64,000 nt of DNA, taken from positions 5,496,001 to 5,560,000 of the forward strand of contig NC_092568.1 in assembly GCF_037975245.1 (NCBI RefSeq), written 5' to 3'. The stretch comes from Apostichopus japonicus. Taxonomy: Eukaryota; Echinodermata; Holothuroidea; Aspidochirotida; Stichopodidae. The translations under genes were made by a program, and so were the position numbers. Below the pieces are notes generated by a model that saw nothing but the letters and a program-made list of their open reading frames with translations, was not told the DNA's origin and made no database searches. This document shows, in pieces, positions 12,087-21,763 of this stretch (its first letter is position 1; every line of letters begins with the position of its first letter).

Positions 12087-13139
12087 TAATATATATTTCA
12101 GAATATGATATTTAAAATTAGGAGGAAGCCTTCCATAGTCATCTAGTAATATTTACAGTATTAACCTTCTGCAGATAACAGTTTTCTTCTAATACAGTCA
12201 GCAAACAAATGTTTCGGCATAACATTGCATAACCTAGCTATTATACAAACAACGGTCATTAGTTTACCTTTATGTGTGATCGTTATTGCTCAGCCTAACA
12301 CAATTAACACCTACAAATGTAGGCTAGGTGTAATTCATACACCGCGAAAGGCTTCTCATTAAGCGATACATTGTAGCCTAACGCTAGATTACGTCTAAGT
12401 TTATTTAAAAAATAGTCACTTCAAATACTTGCGAAATCAAATGTACAACTGTCAACCCTTAGTAAGAAAAAATAGGTACATACCTCTTAAGCAAATTTGT
12501 ATCTGCAGACTGCAAGTACTTTCAAAACAATTGATCAGGATATCCAACATCGAAAGAGTTGTAACGGATTACGAAAGCGACCGCTTTTCAAACTAGCTGC
12601 TATATCTGAGGACACTGAGCATTGCGGTTTAGCGATTGGATGCCAGTTATACTAGGCTCGTTCGATCAGTGAAAAATGTTTTCTGAACTGTTTTCTCTCA
12701 ACTACGCTAAATTGTTGATTAATAAATACTTCTTGGGATAGTTGAAATTTATTAAGGTATTTGAATATCGCTTATAACGTTATTGCTAATATTTATTTCA
12801 GAATTTGAATTTGTTGAAAATATTATTTTGTAAGTGTTCCTGTGGTTAAGGGTATTACCCGTCCATTTTGCCCAAATGCTTGCCAAGATTTCTTCATGTG
12901 GTATCCGTCAGACTCGTTCGATCAGTATTTTTTTCCCCTTCAAATATTATGTAGTGTATGATAATACATATAACATTGGATGGTAAGCAAAATTTAACTA
13001 CTTTGAGTTAGCTCAATCTTTAATTACCCTATATAGTTATTGGCGAATATAGGTTTTAGGAAAATATTATTCTGTTAATTGTGCCAGTTTGGTAAGGTAA
13101 CTTCCCGCCAATTCTGCACAAAAGCTATCCAATATTTCC

Positions 13140-13230
13140 TCCGGCGGTACTCCGGCGGTAATGCTGTCGACATTCCGCTGGACTTACAAGCCAGCTGTAA
13201 TATCTATCGGTCCGTTAGCGGACCACCAGC
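13140..13230. repeat. Degenerate subterminal motif block (inner right side of the 6.2-kb element)
   Basis: CCGGCGGTACTCCGGCGGTAATGC and ATCTATCGGTCCGTTAGCGGACC are diverged relatives of the motifs in the two subterminal arrays. They lie about 270 bases inside the main right array. They show that motif-bearing sequence extends further inward than the well-preserved tandem units. Confidence 0.6.
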
Positions 13231-13489
13231 CGTTGCCTAATAACGTATAAGCCCATGCAGTCGCACCTAAACCTGGCCTATAATACTACACAAAATCCAA
13301 GTATTCTTAATTTTTCTCTCCACAGGAACAAATATATACAAAAAGCACGGGTAAATTAGTTTAATAGAAACTCATCTTTAACTAAACTTTCACATAGAGA
13401 CTTAATATTTTGGACAGACCCGATGGCCAATGTGTATGTGAACTTGTGTAAATTGCTGAGTGACTTTCATAACATAATATTTGCGGGAA

Positions 13490-13960
13490 ATTTTCTACGG
13501 CGTTACGCTGTCGGTCTGCTGTTGGAATTCTGCTAGGTTTTTCCAAGCAACAATGTCTATCGGTCCGTTGGCGGACCCCCAGCGTGAAACCACCGGCTCG
13601 TTTACGACGTTGATACGCTGTTGGTCCGCTGTCGGCAATACACTGGGTTTTTTCCAAGCAGCAATGTCTATCGGTCCGTTGGTGGACCTCCAGCGTGTAA
13701 CCGCCGGCTTTTTAACGACGTCGATACGCTGTTGGTCCGCTGTCGGCAATACGCTGGGTTTTTCCAAGCAGCAATGTCTATCGGTCCGTTGGCGGACCTC
13801 CAGCGTGTAACCGCCGGCTTTTTTACGACGTCGATACGCTGTTGGTCCGCTGTCGGCAATACGCTGGGTTTTTCCAAGCAGCAATGTCTATCGGTCCGTT
13901 GGCGGACCTCCAGCGTTTTACCGCCAGCGTTTTTACGCCAGCGGACCGCCAGTGTGATGC
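13490..13960 (+). repeat. Right subterminal array, four units of about 110 bp
   Basis: CAATGTCTATCGGTCCGTT begins at 13551, 13662, 13772 and 13882, giving periods of 111, 110 and 110 bp. Each unit also holds GGCGGACC(T/C)CCAGCGTG, ACCGCCGGCTTTTTAACGAC-like sequence and GCTGTTGGTCCGCTGTCGGC. Four long open frames overlap here on both strands only because the unit lacks stops. The array runs up to the right terminus of the 6.2-kb element and mirrors the left array in motif type but not in period. Confidence 0.92.
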
Positions 13961-14209
13961 GTACTGGGTATTGACATTTGTCACATTTTGTTGATGTAAT
14001 TTGGCGATGACACCTATTTATTCTTCGTTTATCTGCAAATTAGCCAGGCCCGGAAAGGGTCATTTCCGGCGATCTAGGGAGCACCTTTACTCAAAAAAAT
14101 TCTGTCCGCTACGCGCCAACCTGTGGTGGCGCTCCGCTTAGATAGTGTCGAAAGCGCCCCTACAGACCATTCTCGCCCCTCCTGACCAATACCCCTAGCT
14201 CCGCCACTG

Positions 14210-15454
14210 GCTGAGAGGGGTTTTTTTTCGAATAAAAAGATATGTTCCGCTCCCTGTCCTATTATCTCTATGATTCCCTGAAAGTTTGTAATACTCGAGT
14301 TGTACTATTTAAGGGGGCCATTTGGTCGCCAAACCATGTTTCGCAGAAGACGACGATGGAGAGTTCATGGTTGGAAAGAAAGAAAATCAGAAATAGAATT
14401 AAAGTAAGTTGTTGAAACTCTGACTGTTGAGGTGAACATTTCAGATCACAATGCAAAGATTGAAGAAAATATCATGATGTTACGTATTTCGTTACATGTG
14501 TTACATGAAATATGAGACACTACTTATGAAGATAAACGCAACAGTTGCATCAGCTCAGTATTGCGTAAGCGCAGTCTCAACGGGATCGTACTTTGGATCG
14601 TACACATCACGTAACTTCACATCACGTGAATAATCTCGAAAAGAACGGTTGTTGTGAAAATGTATAACATGTTAAGACGAGAAAAAAAAGTTCATCATTT
14701 TGTTGGAAACAAATTGTGCAAAGTTTTTGTGAGTGCGCGCCAACGTGAGCTGAATTGTTGTACTTTGTCCAAATTTCTGTAATAGGGAATTACATCAAGC
14801 TCTTCTGTCATCATGTTATTACCATTTGGCGTTCCATACAATTATCCTGGATTGCTGTCATGTGTACCTTGCAAAAGTCCTAATCACATACAACAACACA
14901 ATGCCCTGAGGCTGCGGATTACATAGGTTAGGCTAGTAATCAATATGAAGCGTTGTAACGGTCTACCAGTATGTTTACCTAACGATAGTACGTCATATGA
15001 ATAGCGGTTAATTTGAATGATTCAACAAGCCTAAGTGTACACACTATACGGTGGCTCTAACAACTCCACATTTACTGTAGGCCTATGTACTAATATATAA
15101 TCGACGGAGTGTAGTTATTGCTATGCAAACACAACGACATGCTGTGCACTCGGTAAAAGCATTATTTTTGCAAGAAAACTGAAGATTTCATTTTCATATT
15201 TACTTACATTTGTGCCTGTATTCACAATTAAATTTAAAATAAATCACGAGTCGCCAGCCATGAACTGTGAAAAATCGTAGTCGATTGGATCATATGGATT
15301 AAAATACTAACTAGGTTAGGCCTGTAGATTTTCAACAACACTTTGCTAGACCTAGGGTAGCTTAAATTTATCAACCTAGGTTATAGTATTGGACACGGTT
15401 TTCTTGTGGAGTTTTCACCATTGCATGAAAGATTGACAATCACTGTGGTTCAAA
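14210..15454. other. Upstream region and 5' UTR of the pseudokinase gene
   Basis: No coding exon recognised. It presumably holds the promoter and 5' UTR of the gene starting at 15455. A CACGTG E-box is at 14623-14628. A minus-strand frame at 14268-14456 (…SIVVFCETWFGD…) faintly recalls the endonuclease of non-LTR retrotransposons but is too short to call. Confidence 0.4.
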
Positions 15455-18010
15455 ATGCCTCAATCGGATTACGTCCCTCTGGAGAGATTATGTGCTGGCT
15501 ATTTCGGCAAGGAATTGAAGGTTCAAGAAAAAGGTGCCGTTGGGAAAGTTCGACATGCTAAAGTCGTTACCTTCCAGAGTTTAGCTAAAACCAAACTGGC
15601 AGCAGAGTCATTAAGACAAGACATTAAATATCGCCAACTGGAACACAAGAACGTATTGAAGTTTAAAGACGCTTTTGATATAGTCGAGAGTGGACGGATA
15701 TATCTCTGTACAGTTTGGTCACACTATGAAAAAGAACAAACAGAACTTTTGAATGACTTTATAATTAATAGGAAGGAATCTTTAGGCATTGAAGAGAGCA
15801 AAGCTTTAATGGTTCAACTTGTTGAAGGTGTGTCCTTCTTGCACGTTAATGCCTTATCACATAACGCATTGACTCCATTTAGTGTCCTTATACTCAAAAG
15901 CAGTTCTGGGGAGGCAGTTGTCAAGATTACAGATTATGGGCTCACACAGGCAAGTATCATGTTTGGCAAATTCCTTATTTTCTGTGACCATTTTATCATT
16001 TCAGTTTCCAATGTATTTATCTTTTCATTTTCTAAGTAAGAGCCACATTTATGCAAACACAATTGAGCACCCTGTTTATACAACGTATGCCTGGGAATGA
16101 AACAAGGTCAAGAAAAGGAAATAATTTGGTGAGCAATATCTCTTCGAAATTAGTTAGGAAAAAAAACTATTGAGGAGACTGGAAAAGCTCAGTCTAAAAG
16201 AGCTATGAAATTTTTGGTGTTTGCTGTTTTCCAAGTCTTTGTAATTACTAGAAGGTTTTAATCATGGCATAAAGCATCAACTGAGACTGAGAGACTGACA
16301 AGCAATGCTTTTGTTTGTAATGCAATGATGTTCAACACAATTTTTAATAATCAATAGTGTTTAAATCAAACTGAATCTGTATAGATATTAGGCTACATGG
16401 AGAACTGCTGATTTGTTGAGTAATATAACCTGGTAATGACCAAATATGATATCTTTGATTTATCGTCGTGGTTAACAAATTATATTGTGTTAACATATCA
16501 TAGGTTTGCGGCAGACCATACGATGAAAACTACCGTCCTGATGGCGGTCGTATTAGAAGCATGCTCTACCATCTACCACCAGAGGCTTTCGGAAGAAGTT
16601 GGGACAGATGCTGCAAGAATTACACCAACACAGCTGCTGATGTGTTTATGTTAGGTAAGACTTCCACTATGAGAGATTACAAGGAGTGTTGCTAGACAAG
16701 TTCTGAAGGAATGAATCCTGCACCTACTATGGAGACACGATGATGAGCAAGACAGGTGCATGAGAAGGAGGTGTTGGGATGGATGGATGGGGGGGGGGGG
16801 AAAGGGCCATGACATACAAGTGAAGGACCTAAGCGAGAAAGAAGATTCTCTTTATAAATGACTTTGTCTTTGTCAAAAGAGTATTACTTACCGCTGCACA
16901 AACAATCGTTATTTATAATACTTGAAGGCAGTTTTTTCATCTTGCACGGTCTTTCATCTGTAAATTAGAATTTGGAACTCCTGGAAAAATTAAGTCAAAG
17001 ATTCTACCTCAATCACTGTCGCAGTTTCACTGGTGTGTCAGTATATATGGGTACACACAGGAATGCAGATACTAAGAGAGTAAACAATGAGGATGTTAGG
17101 AGAGTGGGACTGTAGGGGATCAAGAATTGGCATCATGCAGGTTTGTTTACTCCCCTGCTCCCCCGATCCCTGATCCCATTGAAGAAAACATGTTTGTCGA
17201 TCTATCGATGAACTTTAGCAGATAATTTTTGGCAGACCCCAAAAAGCCATCTTCAACAATATTCCAGTTTCAGCAGAGCCATTTTTTTTATATACTAACA
17301 ACAAGTTTGCTGATATTATTTTTCCTTCCATTTGTATCTTATCTCTCAGTCTAGGAATAAAAAATTTGAGATCTTCATTGAGTTGCATCTCTTTTTCAAT
17401 TTCTTCAATTTTTTTTATTAAAGGTTTGTTGTTCATTGCTATCGCCGAGCAAACTCTACTACCTCCCGAACCAAAGACTGAGAGCAACGCCAAAGCAAAC
17501 GACCCAGAGAACCCCATTGTAGCACCTTTTCTGCAATATCCTGGATACGCTCCGATACCTTTGGGCAAATTCCTCCACGGAAATTCCAGTATCGATGTAG
17601 ATCAACAGCTCTACCGACAGAGTAGCCCCGCCCTACGAAGTCTCGTCCGAAGGATGCTACAATTGATCCCTGGAAAACGCCCACCAACATCCAGCGTCGC
17701 CCAAATATTGGCCAGTATACGCCTCGTCAGACGGACCGATAAAGCAGGTAGTCAAAGCTCTCTTGCGGATACGTCCGTCGCCTCTTCGACGGGGAAACTC
17801 GGCAAGCGAAAACGCAGTTCATCTCTCCGTTACGATCCAACGGAAGCTCCGCCTAAGCGAAAATCCGCCGTGAATAGGTTACCGAGCCTCCGGGAGAAGA
17901 CAGAGGGCGCCAAAGAGGTCGGGAGCGCGTTAGTCAGAAGAGCATCAGTGAGGATGAAAACTACTCGGAATTTCATAATGAGGAAGGGATCAGTGAAAAT
18001 ATCGGATTAG
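15455..18010 (+). CDS. STK35/PDIK1L-like pseudokinase, complete, 3 exons, 410 aa
   Basis: Exons 15455-15949, 16504-16654 and 17424-18010 (stop TAG) join in phases 0 and 1 to 410 codons. An in-frame TGA 18 bases before the ATG fixes the start. Residues 10-315 have protein-kinase order: a damaged Gly loop (EKGAVGKV, 25-32), LEHKNVLKF (62-70), HNALTPFSVLI (136-146) in place of HRDLKPxNxLI, DYG (160-162), PPEAF (190-194) as APE, DVFMLG (211-216) and KRPPT (300-304) as the subdomain XI Arg. The catalytic Asp, Arg, Lys and Asn of the HRD loop are replaced, so phosphotransfer is unlikely and a scaffold or regulatory role is inferred. The pattern Q/K-VC after the DFG region and ADVFxLG are shared with nuclear kinases STK35 and PDIK1L, as recalled. 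The tail (320-410) is basic and Ser-rich with GKRKR and PKRK, likely nuclear signals. Confidence 0.8.
15950..16503 (+). other. Pseudokinase intron 1, GC-AG class
   Basis: The exon ends CACAG and the intron begins GCAAGT, which is the consensus of the minor GC-AG intron class; it ends CATAG. Joining here keeps the frame (phase 0) and connects DYGLTQ directly to VCGRPYDEN. Reading through instead would add 29 unrelated residues before a stop at 16037-16039. No GT donor near the exon end gives an equivalent join. Confidence 0.8.
16655..17423 (+). other. Pseudokinase intron 2
   Basis: GT-AG intron (GTAAGA ... TTATTAAAG), phase 1, with a strong T-rich tract at 17396-17418. It contains a 12-G run ending at 16800. 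On the opposite strand, about 17217-17437 reads as a charged, coiled-coil-like frame (LIKKIEEIEKEMQLNE...LRDKIQ). This may be a decayed retroelement piece or only the reverse of the T-rich tract. Confidence 0.8.
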
Positions 18011-21000
18011 ATGTCTGGTATCATGGTATACTTATAGGTACTGTCTGAGATCAACTTTTGAGGTGTGCGATTCAGCTACATTTGCCACGAAGGGACCATG
18101 AAGAAAATTGTTATTTTGGGCTGAACTATAGGGAGCATTGTCTGTTCTCATCCAAAGCATTACCCATCTCTCTTGCTGATAAATAATGAAGGAATAGTTA
18201 GGCTGATATGGGGAGGCAATGGTCTTTACTGGTGTTACTCCATTGACATGGATAAAATGCAATAAGAGTTCCTTTAATTTGTATCAGCAAAAAGAGAGAC
18301 TTTATTAACGACACAATATTATAAGTCATTTCAAGTTTTATAACCGGATAGTTCACAAGTTGAGAGCAGAGTTGAATTTCCCTCACCTCTTTGCAGACTT
18401 TACTTACGTAGTTACATCACTGTATTCACTACTTGTATTCCAATCAGCCTAGTCGGGTAGTGCAAGTGGCCCACATAATCTGTGTCTTTCTGTAAGGGTA
18501 AGGGAGCTGTTGAATTTCAAATGGAAAACATGAACATTTTTGCATGCTGTTTAGGTACATAGTGGCATTACAAATTACTGTGCAATTTTGATATTTGAAA
18601 TGCATATCATACTGAGCACTACTAGCTGTACTTCTGTACAAAGACCTGTGCCTGGTGCAGGTGTGATATAGACTACATTCCGTAAATAATAATAATGCTT
18701 GTTCACTGTAGCTTATTTTTACCAAACAAATAATTATATATAGGTACCACATTAACAATTTGAGAGGGAAAAAAAAAATTGGGGCCAATTTTGTCATTTT
18801 AATCTCAGGAAACAGATTGTTTGTATAAATTCAATTTTCCTTTAAAAGTTTTACTAGAGAAGTTTAAAATTATTTGTATATTGATTAGAAGCAGGTCTGC
18901 TCGAACTCTTTACTGTTTTTTTTTTTTGGCCAAAATACTTGTGAATCTGAACAGGAGTGATTAAACCATAAATCTTTTTTCAGATACAGATCAAATAAGG
19001 TGAAACTGAAGCGAATTGCCTTTCGAGAAATCACTGAAAATAACTGAGCTCAATCAGCAAGCCAAATGTAATTAGTCTGATTCTGTTCCAAAGTGACCAC
19101 AGGATTTGACCATGGGATTCTGATAATGTGCCTCATTTATCCTGAAGGGGGTGGGGGGAGGTGGAAGACAAGAATTTAAAAGAAAAAAAATCAAGGATTG
19201 CTGTTGTATAAGTAGTTTTATTATTGCAATATTCTTCTGAAATGAAAGATATCAGAACGAGAAATCATTAAAATATTTTTAAGAATGAAATAGATAGTAC
19301 TAACCGTTTTTCAATTAACAAAAGAAATCTTACAAAATTGAACTTTACATAACTTTATCGTGTTCACATGTTTTTCCAATAGTACAAAACAAATAGAGTG
19401 GGTGGGCGAACTACCCTTACGATGTATACGTTAAATATTCATATTTATGCTGCTTAGTTAATGATTCATAAACTTAGAATCTGAGGAATAATCATCGATG
19501 AAGAGAAACTTCCGGCACCAGCCGACGAAAAAAAGGTACTCCATGTATATATACAATGCGGTGAAACCATTATGGAATGAGTATAGCTATAGAAAATGAA
19601 ACTATTTCATAAAATGGTAAACATTTCTTGCATTTTTCTAAATTTATATTAGATGGTTCTCTGTTGAATGCATCACTATATTCTTCACATCTGCTTATGT
19701 CAGATAATGGCCTTCATCAAGAATTTGTTGTCTTGAGTTACATTGACCTGTATATACCAATGCCAACTGTCGTAAAATATAAAATGTCTGATATAATTTA
19801 GAGAACTCAAACGTAACCAACTAACACTTATAAGGAGGGTGGGAAAGTAATGTTAATTGAGAGAGTTATGAGTAATCACCTGTTTGGGACAGATTTGTAA
19901 TGCAAAGGGCCAGATACCAATGAGGATTTTTATTATTATTTTTAACGCCTTTATTAACTTTGTTTTCGTCTACAAATTTTTCTAGGGGCATCAACATTTA
20001 TGGACGTGCTGTAGGCGGATCAAACATTTTGAGGACAGATGGGTATGGCTGTGGGGTCGTTACAACAACGTGACTCCCATGTGGGGTTGGGGGGTCCTTT
20101 AAGAAACCAAATTGTGCACTCCGATGCATATAATTAGTTCTAATCGCAAGGTTGTGCTAATCAATACTTTAGAATTTGAAAGGAAAAAAACAACTATGAC
20201 TTAACGTTTCACCTCGATCATTCAAGTTATCATCTTGTTTGCGTGTATATACTGATATATTATTAGATTCTTCTACAACTGTTGTTAGCTTGCTATTTTT
20301 TGTGTGTATATTTTGGAACAATTTTTTTCTACATTTTATCGAAGTTTCAGTGTGGTTTGTCATATTTTGTTTTCTTCTCGATTCTCAATTTTCCTCAAAT
20401 GATATTTATAATTGAATTCCCTGCCCAAAAAATTGGTTCACTGATGTATCGTTGGAGGGGGGAGGGCGGGGGGGGGGCAGGACGTTTTCTCTAGCTTGTG
20501 ATTTCTTTTCCCGTGATGTGTGCTTTACCAAGGTGTATTTTTTGTGCTTCTAAAACTCCCCTACCACGCAAAGAAAACAAGGATATACATTCCAATGAGA
20601 TTTCAGAGAAAGTTCTCCTTTGTGCTGGCTTAAACATCTTTACTCGAGAGAACCAAGCTACTATCTGAAATACAGTGTATTTACAGGGCCTCATCTTCCT
20701 GGATCCTCACCAAGACTCACCCTTAGAAACCATTAATCACCCTCGCCCATTCAGAAATACCATAGTATCTACGCCTCTGATATTCCCATGTACTACTGGG
20801 TGACGACACCTCTAGTCCGCTAACCATCCCTTTCCCATCCCGACACCGCTAGGTCTAAACAATATCGTAGCATGTATGCGTAGGAGCCCGATTTGATTTG
20901 GGGGGGGGGGGGCTGTAACTACTTGCCCGAAAAATATAACCAAACTTTCGCGCGCTTGGCACCCCTCCCCCCCCCCTCCACGTGCCTCCTACGCCTATAC

Positions 21001-21692
21001 ATGTATGTATATATACCTATATTATAGACCTATATTACTCATCGTGATAGTTTTCATTCTGGAAGACCCCTAAATGAAAAATCTGTTCTTTGTTTCCTAA
21101 ACTGCCCACTCCTCCGGGCCCATTTCTTATAGCAAAGCGACAGCTAACGAGTTATTTGGGTCACAGTTGTCCGACTGTCCCGTTACGTCATCAATTGGAT
21201 ATGACACATTGTCTCTCTTCGTGTTAAATTACCCTCCAAAGTCGATTTCCCGGCGTTGATTTGCTAACTAGAGAGGTTGCAAGAACCAAGTTTACTCTCA
21301 CTGCATAAGTAAACACTTAATAGATGAATAGGCAGGTGCATTATTGTACAATGGTAAATAATAGTTCTCTGGTCGATGTACTGTACAAATGTATTGGGCT
21401 ATGGTTGTACGTGTTTACCGTACAGCTTGATTCCACGCTACCAAACTAATACAGGCCTATACTCGTACATGCTCATTGTTTTGTATATTAGGACTAATTA
21501 GGTGTTCTGGGATCGAAACTGGCGATTTATTTCAACTTACTCGACGTGACAAGTTCTCTATGTTTTACTCAAGACTTATGTAATTTTAGAGAACGGTGTC
21601 TTTGAAGTTACCAACGAGACAGCCTAACGGAATTGCGTTATACTGTCAGGATTTAAACTGTTCCACAGGTTTGCTTCGAGAGACTGTGTTTC
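18011..21692. other. Intergenic region between the pseudokinase and the sulfotransferase gene
   Basis: The left part is the 3' UTR of the pseudokinase; no exact AATAAA was seen close to the stop, only variants such as GATAAA near 18177. The rest is AT-rich without recognised exons. A small inverted-repeat element is at 20870-21001 (listed separately), and a 10-G run is at 20468-20477. Confidence 0.45.
20870..21001. mobile_element. Short inverted-repeat MITE-like element with G-run interior
   Basis: GCGTAGGAGCCCG near 20878-20890 faces CGTGCCTCCTACGCC near 20979-20993, giving an inverted repeat GCGTAGGAG(C/G). The interior carries a 14-G run and a C-run. The ends resemble the GCGTAGGAAC termini of family A (6850 and 11388) and other hAT MITEs. 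I could not fix a clean target duplication: CATGTAT occurs on both sides, but in inverted and shifted positions. Confidence 0.5.
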
Positions 21693-21700
21693 TGACGTCA
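21693..21700. promoter_or_regulatory. Consensus CRE (TGACGTCA) just upstream of the sulfotransferase ATG
   Basis: Perfect palindromic cAMP-response element 64 bases before the start codon at 21764, within the presumed promoter or 5' UTR. CREB/ATF binding is known for this sequence; use here is inferred from position only. Confidence 0.45.
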
Positions 21701-21763
21701 TCCCGTAATAACCCGGTGAATTGTGGTTTTAATTAACCAGGCCAGCGAAACCGTCGAAGAATC

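Larger units (their letters stand above)
7745..13968. mobile_element. 6,224-bp TA-flanked DNA transposon with subterminal tandem arrays
   Basis: The boundaries are exact because the uninterrupted homologue at 37229-37570 gives the empty site CTACC-TA-TTGACATTTG. Here the TA is duplicated at 7743-7744 and 13969-13970. The element begins CCCAGATAACATCATGC and, on the opposite strand, ends CCCAGTACGCATCACAC; over the first 32 bases about 23 match. Inside each end lies a GC-rich tandem array rich in CCGCCGG/ACGCCAG motifs that also resemble the terminus. A TA duplication is usual for Tc1/mariner-type (IS630) elements, but the length, the CCC ends and the large subterminal arrays are not typical of that group. 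No transposase was recognised. The minus strand carries a decaying DUF4806-like gene, and a 302-bp hAT MITE has inserted at 11388. Confidence 0.85.
7653..14209 (-). mobile_element. Outer short hAT-like element, split into two arms (7653-7744 and 13971-14209)
   Basis: The two arms together correspond, on the opposite strand, to the continuous sequence at 37229-37536. The left arm shares the stretch from GGACTGCTGGCGCCC to CTCATCTACC. The right arm shares TTGACATTTGTCACATTT through CCTAGCTCCGCCACTG. The right end, read on the minus strand, is CAGTGGCGGAGCTAGGGG, a hAT-like terminus. The arms are separated by the 6.2-kb TA-flanked element, which shows the order of insertion. About 20 bases near 13989-14009 are absent from the compact copy. 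No clear target duplication was found for this outer element. It has no coding capacity. Confidence 0.8.

Noticed and set aside
13481..13974. Several 70-130-codon frames on both strands
   Set aside because: They are products of the stop-free 110-bp tandem unit in the transposon arm.
14268..14456. Minus-strand frame with CETWFGD, resembling a LINE endonuclease
   Set aside because: Only one short motif matches, and no neighbouring endonuclease or reverse-transcriptase blocks were found.
17215..17568. 117-codon minus-strand frame as a full gene
   Set aside because: Half of it is antisense to coding sequence of the pseudokinase; only the intronic part was kept as a weak finding.
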